Assembly (NCBI GenBank): GCA_965267335.1
Contig: OZ253953.1
Span: 310,001-374,000, forward strand
Direction of reading: 5' to 3'
Length of the DNA: 64,000 nucleotides
Source of the DNA: G965267335 sp965267335
GTDB lineage: Bacteria; Bacteroidota; Bacteroidia; Cytophagales; JAAEPT01
In this document: piece after piece, positions 44,084 to 53,618 of the stretch
How the letters are laid out: every line of letters begins with the position of its first letter
Position numbering within the stretch: position 1 is the first letter of the stretch
Notes under the pieces: generated by a model
Told to the model about the DNA's origin: nothing
The model's database searches: none
Seen by the model: the letters and a program-made list of their open reading frames with translations, nothing else
Made by a program: the position numbers and the translations under genes

Positions 44084-44584
44084 ATGAAAGAATTCAATCA
44101 TATTACTGCCTTTATTTTTGACGTTGATGGTGTCATGACTGATGGTAAAATCCATGTACTAGCCAATGGAGAGCAAATTCGCAGTTTTTGCGTGAAAGAC
44201 GGTTGGGCAATAGTAAAAGCAATCCAGGAAGGATATCATGTTGCTATAATATCATCAGGAAATTACGAAGGAGTCAGAACCCGATTGGAGTACCTTGGTG
44301 TAAAAGAGATTCATCTGGGGGTAAAAAATAAAATCGAGTTCCTGGAGCAGCTTCGTGAGAAATTCAATCTGGATTATAAGGACATCTTATATATGGGAGA
44401 TGATATGCCGGACTTACCTATATTAAAGAAGGTTGGTCTGCCATGCTGCCCATCCGATGCAGCCAATGATGTGATCCCCGTATGCAAATACATTTCCGCT
44501 CTTAAAGGTGGTGAAGGATGCGTAAGAGAAGTGATTGAGAAAACATTAAGAGTTCAGGACAAGTGGATTATTAGTGATGTATAA
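44084..44584 (+). CDS. kdsC: KdsC-like HAD phosphatase (Kdo-8-phosphate phosphatase)
   Basis: The 166-residue HAD protein has FDVDGVMTDG (nucleophile Asp13 and Asp15), VAIISSGNYEGVRTRLEYLG and MGDDMPDLPILKK. The small size and these blocks fit KdsC, which removes phosphate from Kdo-8-phosphate to free Kdo for lipopolysaccharide inner core. It forms a tetramer with no cap domain. Its presence implies Kdo-containing lipopolysaccharide. Other Kdo genes are not in the window. A terminator-like hairpin beyond the stop points to the convergent gene. Confidence 0.87.
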   Translation: MKEFNHITAFIFDVDGVMTDGKIHVLANGEQIRSFCVKDGWAIVKAIQEGYHVAIISSGNYEGVRTRLEYLGVKEIHLGVKNKIEFLEQLREKFNLDYKDILYMGDDMPDLPILKKVGLPCCPSDAANDVIPVCKYISALKGGEGCVREVIEKTLRVQDKWIISDV

Positions 44585-44606
44585 AAAAAGGGGCCTAAAG
44601 CCCCTT
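44583..44606 (-). terminator. Terminator of the T9SS cargo gene
   Basis: AAGGGGC (44588-44594) pairs with GCCCCTT (44600-44606), a 7-bp stem with a CTAAA loop. On the minus strand it is followed by seven U (44589-44583). On the plus strand the next bases are ATAAAG, so it would terminate kdsC poorly. Confidence 0.8.
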
Positions 44607-44631
44607 ATAAAGTATACTATAATAAAAGTTA

Positions 44632-46746
44632 TTATTCTTTAACTATTCTTTTCGTAGTTACATTACCGTCTCCATCCTGACATACAAGAACATAGATTCC
44701 TGTAGGCAAATCTCTTCCAAGCTCTATAACCCCTCCATCGACAGAATATGATTCAATCAGTTGTCCTGTGGTATTCAAAACGTTGATAGTATATTCTGAA
44801 TCAGGAGTAACTACATTAAACAAGTCATTACTTGGGTTAGGGTACACTATAATTTCTTCTACATCAACGGAAGCCTCTTCATCGGAATCACCAAACTTAG
44901 CTCCAGAAACAGTAGTAAATGACGAACTGTTGGAATATGGCGCCCATGAGGAACCTATTTTTATTCTAACCCGTGCATAATATGTGGTATTCTGACTCAA
45001 TCCTTCAAATCTAAACCCGTTAATAGATGAAAAACCACTCGTTGGGCTTCCAAATCCAGGATCATCATCTACCTGGAACTGATATAAATCAGCCACATAC
45101 CAGGCACTCGTACACCTCACATATTGAGTTGTAGGAATACCAGTGGCACCGTTAGAAGGTTGAGTAATTTCTACGGCAGGTCCACCTGTGTTAAATTGAA
45201 TTGAATTACCCCACTGCCCAGCTTGATTGGCATTACTTGCCCTGGCTCTGACATAGTAATCTGTTCCATAATCCAAACCACTTACCCAATTGTATGCTCT
45301 AATAGTCAAATCACCTCCTTCACCTGGGTTATTCCACCCTCCCGGATCATACCAATCGTAGTTAGTAATAACAGTTGTTGCACCACTAAAGCTGGAATTG
45401 TCAGCATATTGAATTTCAAACTGAGTGGCATTCTCAATGTTGTAGCACTTCATTTTAAGGGAAGTCCTATTAATATATTCTCCATCAGATGGGTAAGAAA
45501 TATCTGAGGTATGGAGAGACGAATAAATATTTCTTATCTCGCCATAACTTCCGGTTGAACTTGAGTATTGGACCGCAATCCTCACAAAATATTGCTCCCC
45601 GGAAAGAAAGTCCGTAGCACTATACGGATAAGCTCCATTATTTGATGAGGCGCTTATAGTTTGTGTCTGAAAAGCGGGAGAATCAAAAGTACTAATTGTA
45701 TCCCACTCCCATATATAATTTACAGCACCAGAAACCTGGATAAGAGGGATATTTGTGGATAGCGTATTTAGGTACTTTCCATTCGGTTGATTCATATAAG
45801 ATGTTTCTTCAGCAATGGTTGTAACAGTAGTCGTTCCGTACTCTGAGTTATTGGCCCTCCAACGGATTGTATATGTCGTATTCTGGCTTAAACCACTTAC
45901 CACGAAAGATCTTGAAGCTGAAGAAAGTTGACCCTGATAGGCGGGTGGAGTATCATCAAAGTCACCACTTTCACTAATTTCAATATCATAGGTTGAAGCA
46001 CCTGATACGGTTCCGATTCCTATAGTAAATTCTGTTGCAAGATCTGTTGCTCCTTCTTCAGGAGTGTTCAATACGGGTGCTGCTTCTAAGCCCACAGTAA
46101 AATTTCTTATGTCAGTTGACCAGGACCCTGTTAGGGATTGTGTACCAATTATCGCCCTCACCCTAACATAGTAAGTCTGTCCATTTATGAAGTTTTCCGA
46201 AGCAATATCATACCTACCCGAATTTACGGTAGCGTCTGTACTGGCTGACACCAGATTAGGTGAATCAAATGTTAGTTCTGTGTCAAACTCCCAATCAAAC
46301 TGAGTAGTTAAGTGCTGCTGTTTGGGATACATGACATCTCCATCCTCAAACGTAGTGCCGTTGGTAATATTGGCCCATGTTTCTGGCTCCGCTTTTACCG
46401 TTAATGTAGTATTACCATAAGAGGAATTATCCGATCTCCACCTCAAACTGTAGGTATGACCATACATCAGAGAATCCACGGCCATTACTCTTTTTGTAGA
46501 GTTAAGTTGAGCCTGATATGCTGGTGATGATCCTGTGTATGATCCATCATCACTCAATTCTATATCATATGATGATGCTCCGGAAACCGCTCCAATACCG
46601 ATTAAAAAATTAGCATTCAGGTCAGTGGCTCCTTCTCCCGGAGTATTCAATGATGGTGGAGAGGCCTGACCCATAGTTTCAGGGATCGCAATCGAAACCA
46701 ATAACGTAGCTAGTATGAAAAACCTTAGTCGATTAATTAAAAACAT
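44632..46746 (-). CDS. T9SS cargo protein with fibronectin-type III-like repeats and type A sorting domain
   Basis: The 704-residue protein has a signal peptide (ILATLLVSIAIPETMGQA) and several fibronectin III-like repeats, including a near-duplicate pair beginning at Leu33 and Leu226 (each starts LNTPxEGATDL and contains SSYDIE or STYDIE). The C-terminal 80 residues are a type A sorting domain: IIVYPNPSNDLFNV, INVLNTTGQLIESY, and a terminal TKRIVKE. Such proteins cross the outer membrane through T9SS and are cleaved by PorU. The function of the repeats is probably adhesion or matrix building. A -7 match lies at 46810-46817 and a terminator at 44583-44606. Confidence 0.9.
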   Translation of the reverse strand: MFLINRLRFFILATLLVSIAIPETMGQASPPSLNTPGEGATDLNANFLIGIGAVSGASSYDIELSDDGSYTGSSPAYQAQLNSTKRVMAVDSLMYGHTYSLRWRSDNSSYGNTTLTVKAEPETWANITNGTTFEDGDVMYPKQQHLTTQFDWEFDTELTFDSPNLVSASTDATVNSGRYDIASENFINGQTYYVRVRAIIGTQSLTGSWSTDIRNFTVGLEAAPVLNTPEEGATDLATEFTIGIGTVSGASTYDIEISESGDFDDTPPAYQGQLSSASRSFVVSGLSQNTTYTIRWRANNSEYGTTTVTTIAEETSYMNQPNGKYLNTLSTNIPLIQVSGAVNYIWEWDTISTFDSPAFQTQTISASSNNGAYPYSATDFLSGEQYFVRIAVQYSSSTGSYGEIRNIYSSLHTSDISYPSDGEYINRTSLKMKCYNIENATQFEIQYADNSSFSGATTVITNYDWYDPGGWNNPGEGGDLTIRAYNWVSGLDYGTDYYVRARASNANQAGQWGNSIQFNTGGPAVEITQPSNGATGIPTTQYVRCTSAWYVADLYQFQVDDDPGFGSPTSGFSSINGFRFEGLSQNTTYYARVRIKIGSSWAPYSNSSSFTTVSGAKFGDSDEEASVDVEEIIVYPNPSNDLFNVVTPDSEYTINVLNTTGQLIESYSVDGGVIELGRDLPTGIYVLVCQDGDGNVTTKRIVKE

Positions 46747-46809
46747 ATCTTTATCTATTGTACATTAAGAATTGACCAAAAAATATAGCTTTTGGTTGCA
46801 AGTGAACAG

Positions 46810-46817
46810 CAAATATA
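46810..46817 (-). promoter_or_regulatory. Candidate -7 element for the T9SS cargo gene
   Basis: On the minus strand, TATATTTG is an exact TAnnTTTG match, 64 bp upstream of the ATG at 46746. No clear -33 element is seen. The 200-bp gap to neuB otherwise shows no element that I can identify. Confidence 0.45.
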
Positions 46818-46946
46818 GTCAAATGGTACTCATATATACGTAAAAATCTGGATATTAGTTCTTAATGGCAAAAAATCTTACATCAAAAAGAACAGATCAT
46901 CAGGACTTGTTCAATTTTATTAACTTCGATGTTCTAAGATACAGAT

Positions 46947-47951
46947 ATGAGTAGTTGTTTTATTATTGCTGAGATAGGCCAGGCCCATGATGGAAGCTTA
47001 GGGATTTTGCATTCATACATTGATGCTCTTAAAGACACCGGAATTGATGCAATTAAATTCCAGACCCACATTGCTGAGGCAGAAAGCAGCGAATTTGAGC
47101 CCTTTAGAGTCAATTTTTCCTACGAGGATAACACCAGGTATGAGTATTGGAAAAGAATGGAATTCACCTTCGATCAGTGGAAAGAAATTAAAACCCATTG
47201 TGATGAAGCTGGATTAGAGTTTATTTCATCTCCATTTTCCATCGCTGCAGTAGAACTGTTGGAGAAGCTTGGTGTCAAACGCTACAAGATAGGCTCAGGT
47301 GAGATAAGCAATTTACTTATGCTTGAAAAGATTGGAATGACCAAAAAACCCATTATCCTTTCAAGTGGCATGAGCTCCTATCAAGAGTTGTCAGAAACCA
47401 TTACTTTTCTTAAAACCTTTGGATCTGACTTATCAGTTTTACAGTGCACTACTAAGTACCCCACTTCAGCGGAGGATATTGGCCTAAATGTAATCGAAGA
47501 GTTGAAACGCAGATACGAACTCCCCGTTGGCCTTTCAGACCATTCAGGGAAAATATTCCCTTCCCTAGCTGCTGTAACACTTGGCGCGAGTATTCTGGAG
47601 TTTCATGCTGTATTTGATAAGAGAATGTTTGGCCCAGACGCAAAATCCTCCTTAACAATTGATGAAATAGCTACTCTCGTTGAAGGAGTTCGGTTTATTG
47701 AAGCGAGCCACAAGAATCCAATCAATAAGGATGACACAGGAGCCTTCAAGGAAAACAAAGTAACTTTCGGTAAAAGCCTTTCGATTAATAGAGATTTGAA
47801 TACTGGTGAAGAAATAAAATTTGAATACTTGGAGAGTAAAAAGCCAGGAAATAAAGGCATTCCAGCAAAGGATTTTAAGTTGGTCATTGGCAAAAAGCTT
47901 GTGAGACCTTTAAAGAAGTGGGATTTTTTAAATTATAATGACTTAGAATGA
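46947..47951 (+). CDS. neuB: N-acetylneuraminate/nonulosonate synthase NeuB
   Basis: The 334-residue protein has the NeuB TIM-barrel core (FIIAEIGQAHDGSLG, DAIKFQTH, YPTSAEDIGLNVI, VGLSDHSG) and a C-terminal SAF-like domain with SLSINRDLNTGEEI and KGIPAKDF. The enzyme condenses N-acetylmannosamine (or a related 6-deoxy sugar) with phosphoenolpyruvate to give Neu5Ac or a related nonulosonic acid. The product class cannot be decided from this gene alone, but the epimerase next door (neuC) favours Neu5Ac. neuC starts inside its last codon (overlap of 4 bp), so they are translationally coupled. Confidence 0.93.
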   Translation: MSSCFIIAEIGQAHDGSLGILHSYIDALKDTGIDAIKFQTHIAEAESSEFEPFRVNFSYEDNTRYEYWKRMEFTFDQWKEIKTHCDEAGLEFISSPFSIAAVELLEKLGVKRYKIGSGEISNLLMLEKIGMTKKPIILSSGMSSYQELSETITFLKTFGSDLSVLQCTTKYPTSAEDIGLNVIEELKRRYELPVGLSDHSGKIFPSLAAVTLGASILEFHAVFDKRMFGPDAKSSLTIDEIATLVEGVRFIEASHKNPINKDDTGAFKENKVTFGKSLSINRDLNTGEEIKFEYLESKKPGNKGIPAKDFKLVIGKKLVRPLKKWDFLNYNDLE

Positions 47952-49108
47952 GTTCAGTACGGAAAATATGCGTAGTAATTACTGCCAGACCAAGCTACAG
48001 CCGAGTAAAGTCGGCCTTGCAAGCCATTAAAGAGCATCCCCAATTGGAACTTCAACTGGTTGTAGCAGGCTCTGCACTCCTGGGGAGATACGGGAATGCG
48101 GTAGATTACATTAAAAAGGATGGGTTCGAAATATCGGAGCAGGTATTTATGGTGCTTGAAGGCGAAAACCCAACCTCTATGGCCAAGACTACCGGGCTGG
48201 GGGTAATGGAACTGGCCAATGTGTTTTATAATTTGAGGCCCGATGCTGTCATTACCATTGCTGACCGTTTTGAAACCATTGCTACATCAATTGCCGCCTC
48301 ATACCAAAACATCCCTTTAATCCACTTACAAGGAGGCGAAGTTACAGGCAACATTGATGAAAAAGTAAGACATGCCAACACTAAGCTGGCCGACCTTCAC
48401 CTGGTAGCAAGTGATGGAGCTCGAGAACGAGTTATCAAAATGGGAGAAGACCCTTCTTTCGTTTTTAATACGGGTTGTCCATCCATAGACATTGCAGCAG
48501 AAGTATTAAAAAGTCCTGAGCTTAATTTTGACCCCATTGAAAAGTACGGTGGAGTTGGAGCGCAATTGGACATTGCCAATGGGTACCTTGTTGTACTCCA
48601 GCACCCGGTAACCACAGAATATTCCGATGCGAGAAGGCATGTACTTATGACTTTGGAATCGATAACTGAACTAGGCATTCCTACTTTTTGGTTTTGGCCC
48701 AACGTAGATGCTGGCTCAGACGGCACTTCCAATGGTATACGTACTTTTAGAGAACAACATAATCCTAAAAACATTCGCTTTCTAAAAAACATGGAACCGG
48801 ATGACTTCCTAAGGTTACTATACAATTCGCAATGCCTCATCGGCAATTCTAGTGTTGGAATTAGAGAGTGTGCCTATTTGGGTACTCCCGTTGTCAATAT
48901 TGGAACAAGACAAGATGGTCGGGATAGAGGAAGAAATGTAATCGATGTCAATTACAATAAAGATGAAATAATCGTTGCTATCCGAAACCAGTCATCAAAG
49001 GGAAAATACGAACCTGATTACGTGTATGGACAATCAGATGCGGGCAAAAGAATAGCTGATTTAATAGCTGAAACAGAGCTGAGGTTTCACAAGAGGATCA
49101 CGTATTAA
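47948..49108 (+). CDS. neuC: UDP-N-acetylglucosamine 2-epimerase (hydrolysing), NeuC
   Basis: The 386-residue protein is a NeuC/WecB-fold enzyme: VVITARPSYSRVKSAL at the N-terminus, LQGGEVTGNIDEKVRHA, and the C-terminal GNSSVGIRECAYLGTPVV with NIGTRQDGRDRG. NeuC converts UDP-GlcNAc to ManNAc and UDP, the first step to Neu5Ac. The R-x-S-Y-S-R block and the RDRG ending favour NeuC over WecB. Its start overlaps neuB by 4 bp. The 3' end overlaps, by 4 bp, the stop of the convergent beta-helix gene. Confidence 0.92.
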   Translation: MSSVRKICVVITARPSYSRVKSALQAIKEHPQLELQLVVAGSALLGRYGNAVDYIKKDGFEISEQVFMVLEGENPTSMAKTTGLGVMELANVFYNLRPDAVITIADRFETIATSIAASYQNIPLIHLQGGEVTGNIDEKVRHANTKLADLHLVASDGARERVIKMGEDPSFVFNTGCPSIDIAAEVLKSPELNFDPIEKYGGVGAQLDIANGYLVVLQHPVTTEYSDARRHVLMTLESITELGIPTFWFWPNVDAGSDGTSNGIRTFREQHNPKNIRFLKNMEPDDFLRLLYNSQCLIGNSSVGIRECAYLGTPVVNIGTRQDGRDRGRNVIDVNYNKDEIIVAIRNQSSKGKYEPDYVYGQSDAGKRIADLIAETELRFHKRITY

Positions 49109-51120
49109 TAACAGATTTCAACCCATTTACCCGCTTCTTTTCTAAACAAGATTGGCTCCCATCTCTGTGGTGTCCTTGTTTTACCATTCGCAAGATTTAG
49201 TTGTCGAGTCGACTTTAACTTTGTGACACCGTCTCCAACAATTATTAAGTACTGATTTTCAAACCCTCCTCTCATTGCCTTTACCTTTTTCTTTCTACTA
49301 TTATTCAATAAATACCACATAGCCTGACTACTTATCATTGGCTTGCGTTCTTTTTTGATGTAGCGGCCTGATGTTACTTGATCAATGTGATTATCGATAG
49401 CACCTTTTGAGTCAACAGTACTATTCCCAACAATACAGGACTTGTCATCATCGAACAGTTGAGTTGTTACTCTTCTGAAGCCTTTATTGCTGCATAACAA
49501 TGCTTGAGGTATCCATTCCCTGTTGACTATGTAAATGCTCTGTGGTGAATCACCAGTGGACTCATTGGAAAGAATTGAAGCACTTTTAATTTCACTCAAG
49601 TAGATGGGGGCGTATTGAGATTTCAAAGATATATGATCAAATATGTTCTTGAACAGAATATTTTTTTCAGTGCCCTTGTTAAGTCTTATTCCAACACGGT
49701 TAAAACCAATTATTTCATTATTAGCAATTAGGTTACTATCAGAGCTAATTTCCATTACATTGGGTGGTGTCTTGTCAAAAAAGCTATAATTTTTGTACCT
49801 AAAAGTGTTGCTCTCAATAATATTCCCATTGTTGTACCGTCCAACCATGTTCAACATTGCGCTTGGGTAATCAATATTGCCTTCATTAATCGGGCTTACT
49901 TCCAATACATTCCGAACAAAGCGAACACCACCATTTCCACGCAATTGCACCCGGTACCCGAACTCATTATCCATAATCTCCAAATCCTTACTGTCTCCTT
50001 GCACCATCAGGGCATTTCCTGAGGGACTCAAAAATTTTGAACATCTATTTGACTTGATAACCGCTTTACCGTTCAAATCATCAATTTTTATGAATACCCC
50101 GTGATCAAGAGAACTTGGGTGGCCGATGTATTCACCAGAATTTTGGGAGATTTCAACATCACCACATGCCTGAACGAAAATATTAGAATGTTTTTGGTGC
50201 CTAAACGAATTATGTGCTACGATCGCGCGTTTTGAGTGATCTGCGGCTACGTTTACTTCTGAAGAAATGCTCAGTGTTTTTTGTGTAGCCTTATATGTGC
50301 TATCAACAAAGGTGTTTGAAGTGACATAAACTGTTTTATGAGCTCCTCTTAGATATACTGCCCCAAATTTCCCGTTGTCACTAAAATAATTCGAATCAAC
50401 AATTACTTGGCTATAACCCACCCCAAATGCGGTTCTGTTCTTGATATAATCATAATTCCCCAGGTAAATGCCCATATTTATCAAGTTAGAAAAGGTGCAT
50501 CTCCTTATTGAAACCAATGACTCCTCAGAACTACTCGTCTTTGATATTGTGATAAGGCCGTGCTTTTTATTAGTTGGTTTGTACTTGGCACCACCGAGCT
50601 TTAGAGATTCAATTTGAACTGAGTGGCAATCGATAAACTGAAAAAGTATACCACTCACATTACCACGACTATTTAACTCCAGAAGACACCCGTTACCGAC
50701 AATTTTTATTTTCTTACCTATAAACTGAATTCTGTCAGATATAAATTTTTCCTTGGTTTTAGGAAACAAGATGGTAAGCTCCGACCTTGTTGCGAGAATG
50801 GGGTCAATAATTGTCTTTAGATTCTTCCTGCTGGATTTGGGGTACCATGCTAAATTTAGATTAACTCCGTCCCATATCCGTTTCCAGCTTCCTTTTGCAT
50901 CTTTACACTTAAAATACAGACCGCCATCTGTTCCATTATCTTCAGTAGAATATTCGAATATCCCACTCCTGGGCCCAAGGTTCAAGTAGATTCTTTCTTC
51001 AACAGCCGGGGTAGCACGATTAATAATTTGCGATATACTGGATAGTGTATCCATTGCATTTAAATACCCAAATGAAAAAACCGCAAGGCCTATAAAAGTT
51101 AGTCTCAGAAAAATTCTCAT
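49105..51120 (-). CDS. Secreted right-handed parallel beta-helix protein
   Basis: I start at the ATG at 51120 (671 residues); TTG two codons earlier extends the frame. The signal peptide ends near YLNAMD. Beyond residue 190 to about 540 are repeated beta-helix rungs with the N-x-F/V spacing (SNYFSDNGKFGAVYLRG, ESNTFRYKNYSFFD, FNRVGIRLNKG), as in pectate lyase-like and polysaccharide-lyase folds. No catalytic motif can be named. Located antisense between neuC and neuA, it may act on the polysaccharide made by this locus, or serve as a surface structural protein. It is likely secreted or periplasmic. Confidence 0.76.
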   Translation of the reverse strand: MRIFLRLTFIGLAVFSFGYLNAMDTLSSISQIINRATPAVEERIYLNLGPRSGIFEYSTEDNGTDGGLYFKCKDAKGSWKRIWDGVNLNLAWYPKSSRKNLKTIIDPILATRSELTILFPKTKEKFISDRIQFIGKKIKIVGNGCLLELNSRGNVSGILFQFIDCHSVQIESLKLGGAKYKPTNKKHGLITISKTSSSEESLVSIRRCTFSNLINMGIYLGNYDYIKNRTAFGVGYSQVIVDSNYFSDNGKFGAVYLRGAHKTVYVTSNTFVDSTYKATQKTLSISSEVNVAADHSKRAIVAHNSFRHQKHSNIFVQACGDVEISQNSGEYIGHPSSLDHGVFIKIDDLNGKAVIKSNRCSKFLSPSGNALMVQGDSKDLEIMDNEFGYRVQLRGNGGVRFVRNVLEVSPINEGNIDYPSAMLNMVGRYNNGNIIESNTFRYKNYSFFDKTPPNVMEISSDSNLIANNEIIGFNRVGIRLNKGTEKNILFKNIFDHISLKSQYAPIYLSEIKSASILSNESTGDSPQSIYIVNREWIPQALLCSNKGFRRVTTQLFDDDKSCIVGNSTVDSKGAIDNHIDQVTSGRYIKKERKPMISSQAMWYLLNNSRKKKVKAMRGGFENQYLIIVGDGVTKLKSTRQLNLANGKTRTPQRWEPILFRKEAGKWVEICY

Positions 51121-51162
51121 TACCAATTTTAGGTTAAGATTTCTGTTTTAGCAAGGGCTTCG

Positions 51163-51170
51163 TAAATTTG
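51163..51170 (+). promoter_or_regulatory. Candidate promoter for the neuA operon
   Basis: TAAATTTG is an exact TAnnTTTG match and lies 19 bp before the TTG start of neuA, in the short gap shared with the divergent beta-helix gene. A start near 51176 would give a leader of about 14 nt for the long polysaccharide operon. The -33 element is unclear. Confidence 0.5.
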
Positions 51171-51189
51171 ACGTTTAGTAGAATCCAAT

Positions 51190-51888
51190 TTGAAGATTTT
51201 AGGCCTTATACCAGCTCGAGGGGGATCAGTGGGGATTCCCGGAAAAAACATTAAACTTTTGAACGGAAAACCCTTGCTGGCGTATACCGTACAATCGGCT
51301 TTTGAAAGCACGCTGATTGAGCGAACCATCCTTTCGACCGATGACGAAGAAATTGCTGCGGTGGGGCGTGAATTGGGCTTAGATGTGCCTTTTTTAAGGC
51401 CTGGAAACCTTGCCCAATCGAGCACTCCAACCCTTCCTGCAATAGTTCACTGTTTGGAATATCTGCAAGAAAAAGAAAATGTATCCTACGATGCAGTTTG
51501 CCTCTTGCAACCAACTACTCCGTTTAGAAATAAGGGATTTATCGACCAGGCCATTCAAAAATTTACTGATTCAGGTACTGATTCATTGGTATCGGTTTTA
51601 GAGGTTCCCCATGAGTACAATCCTGAGTGGGTCTTTTTTGACACTGGAAGTGGTCACCTTAAGATATCCACGGGACGCGAAAAAATAATCTCAAGAAGGC
51701 AAGAATTACCATCGGCATATATCAGAGATGGTGCAATTTACCTAACGAAAACAAATGTAATTCTTGAACAAGAGAGCCTTTATGGTAGTAGTACGTCATT
51801 CATTAAATCAGACCCAGCAGGTCACGTAAACCTAGATACCATGGAGGATTGGTACCGTGCTGAGCAAATAGTAAAAAACCTTGATTAG
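51190..51888 (+). CDS. neuA: CMP-N-acetylneuraminate (acylneuraminate) cytidylyltransferase
   Basis: The 232-residue protein has the nucleotidyltransferase N-terminus LIPARGGSVGIPGKNIK and the LLQPTTPFRNKGFIDQAI block. NeuA activates nonulosonic acids to the CMP form for transfer to glycans. The TTG start at 51190 matches the family N-terminus exactly. With neuB and neuC it completes the route to a CMP-activated sialic acid. asnB follows after 2 bp and the chain continues without gaps, so one operon is likely. Confidence 0.92.
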   Translation: MKILGLIPARGGSVGIPGKNIKLLNGKPLLAYTVQSAFESTLIERTILSTDDEEIAAVGRELGLDVPFLRPGNLAQSSTPTLPAIVHCLEYLQEKENVSYDAVCLLQPTTPFRNKGFIDQAIQKFTDSGTDSLVSVLEVPHEYNPEWVFFDTGSGHLKISTGREKIISRRQELPSAYIRDGAIYLTKTNVILEQESLYGSSTSFIKSDPAGHVNLDTMEDWYRAEQIVKNLD

Positions 51889-51890
51889 AT

Positions 51891-53618
51891 ATGTGTGGAA
51901 TTGCTGCCATATTAGGAAATACCGATTTTGATGGCAACATCGGCAATCTTCTTGCAAGTCAAACACACAGAGGCCCCGACTCCAACGGATATTATACTTC
52001 GGAATGCAAACGTGCTATACTGATGCACAACAGATTAAGTATAATAGACCTATCAGCTGATGGCAAACAACCCATGAGCGACCCAACAGGCAGATACACC
52101 ATTGCCTTCAATGGAGAAATCTACAATTACCTAGAAATCAAAAAAGAACTGGCCGGAAAATGGGACTTCAAATCAGCTACAGACACCGAGGTCCTACTCG
52201 CTGGTTTTGCAATTTACGGAAAAGCGGTACTCGACAAACTAGTTGGAATGTTCGCATTCGTCATTTGGGACGATCATAAAAAACAAGCCTTTGTAGCAAG
52301 AGACCGATTCGGAGTCAAACCCGTATATTATCATACCGGACCCGGGAACAGGTTGCTGCTTTCAAGTGAAATTAAATTGTTGCATCAAGCGGGAGTCCCA
52401 AAGACTCCAAACAATGAGACCTGGAGTAGCTACCTGAGTTACGGGCTTTACGATACTTCTGAGAATACATTCTGGAAGAATGTTAAGAAACTACTGCCCG
52501 GTCATTGCATGGAATGGACTGAAGATTCATTTAAAGTATCAGAATGGTATAATCTTGCGAAGATAATCCCCACTGGTTTTGACAAAAGGAGCCATGAGGA
52601 GGTAATGGAAGAATACTACGGGCTTTTATTAGACAGTATTGGTTTACGGTTTCGCGCTGATGTGCCTGTAGGTATTAATCTTAGCGGGGGACTTGATTCC
52701 TCCACACTTTTAGGACTTGTACAAAAACACTTTGGCAAAGACAGTGATGTAAAAGCCTTTACATTTACGACTGGAGACGAGAACTATGATGAGTTGCCAT
52801 GGGTCAATGAACTCGTAGAAAACACCAAACATCCGCTCATTGTTTCACAACTTAATGCAGAAGAAGTCCCTGATCTTGCAGCCAAAGTTCAATATCATCA
52901 GGATGAACCATTTGGAGGCCTACCAACGATTGCGTATGCTAAACTATTTAGAACGGCCAGAGAAAATGGAGTGGTTGTATTGCTGGACGGACAAGGAATG
53001 GACGAGCAATGGGCTGGTTATGATTACTACCAAAAAATAGATCAAAATAATGTATCAACAGTTCAAGGCACCAGGGAATCGCCCGTACGACCTGACTGCT
53101 TGAAAGAAGATTTTATGCATATTGGTTCTAAAACCAGCTTTCCAAAACCTTTTGATGATGACTTGAGAAACATTCAGTACCGGGATAGTTTTTTCACCAA
53201 AATTCCTAGAGCACTGAGGTTCAATGATCGGGTTTCCATGCAATCGTCAACAGAACTGAGAGAACCATTCCTTGACCATAGACTTTTTGAGTTGGCTTTT
53301 CAGCAGCCCGCGGACAGAAAGATCAAAAATGGCCAAGGTAAAGTCTTGTTGCGCTCACTCGTTGAACAACTATTACCGACAAGAATTGCGCAGGCACCCA
53401 AAAGACCGTTACAAACTCCACAACGGGAATGGTTGAGAGGACCACTTAAAGTTTGGGCCGAGCAATTAATAGAAAAAGCCTGCAACGATTGTTCTGATTG
53501 GTTGGTCTATGACAATGTACAAAAGGAATGGAACGGCTTTTTAAAGATGCGAAGTGATAATAGCTTCTACGTTTGGCAGTGGATTAGTATAGGACTGATG
53601 GATTTGAAGAATGGATAA
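51891..53618 (+). CDS. asnB: Asparagine synthase (glutamine-hydrolysing), polysaccharide-locus type
   Basis: The 575-residue protein starts with Cys2 as catalytic N-terminal nucleophile (MCGIAAILG), has the glutaminase part with RGPDSNGYYTSE and AFNGEIYNYLEIKKEL, and the synthetase P-loop NLSGGLDSSTL. Such enzymes transfer amide nitrogen from glutamine to aspartate or to another acid. Similar genes often sit in polysaccharide clusters, where they may amidate a sugar acid, so a role in amidating the nonulosonic or uronic acid is possible but not shown. The 3' end overlaps the next gene by 8 bp. Confidence 0.9.
   Translation: MCGIAAILGNTDFDGNIGNLLASQTHRGPDSNGYYTSECKRAILMHNRLSIIDLSADGKQPMSDPTGRYTIAFNGEIYNYLEIKKELAGKWDFKSATDTEVLLAGFAIYGKAVLDKLVGMFAFVIWDDHKKQAFVARDRFGVKPVYYHTGPGNRLLLSSEIKLLHQAGVPKTPNNETWSSYLSYGLYDTSENTFWKNVKKLLPGHCMEWTEDSFKVSEWYNLAKIIPTGFDKRSHEEVMEEYYGLLLDSIGLRFRADVPVGINLSGGLDSSTLLGLVQKHFGKDSDVKAFTFTTGDENYDELPWVNELVENTKHPLIVSQLNAEEVPDLAAKVQYHQDEPFGGLPTIAYAKLFRTARENGVVVLLDGQGMDEQWAGYDYYQKIDQNNVSTVQGTRESPVRPDCLKEDFMHIGSKTSFPKPFDDDLRNIQYRDSFFTKIPRALRFNDRVSMQSSTELREPFLDHRLFELAFQQPADRKIKNGQGKVLLRSLVEQLLPTRIAQAPKRPLQTPQREWLRGPLKVWAEQLIEKACNDCSDWLVYDNVQKEWNGFLKMRSDNSFYVWQWISIGLMDLKNG

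Noticed and set aside
44588..44606. Hairpin as a terminator of kdsC on the plus strand
   Set aside because: The T-run is on the minus-strand side only. The plus-strand continuation is ATAAAG, so it belongs to the T9SS cargo gene.
48397..48846. 149-codon open frame antisense to neuC
   Set aside because: Fully inside neuC, with a Ser/Pro/Arg-rich translation that matches no family. It is a mirror of the coding strand.
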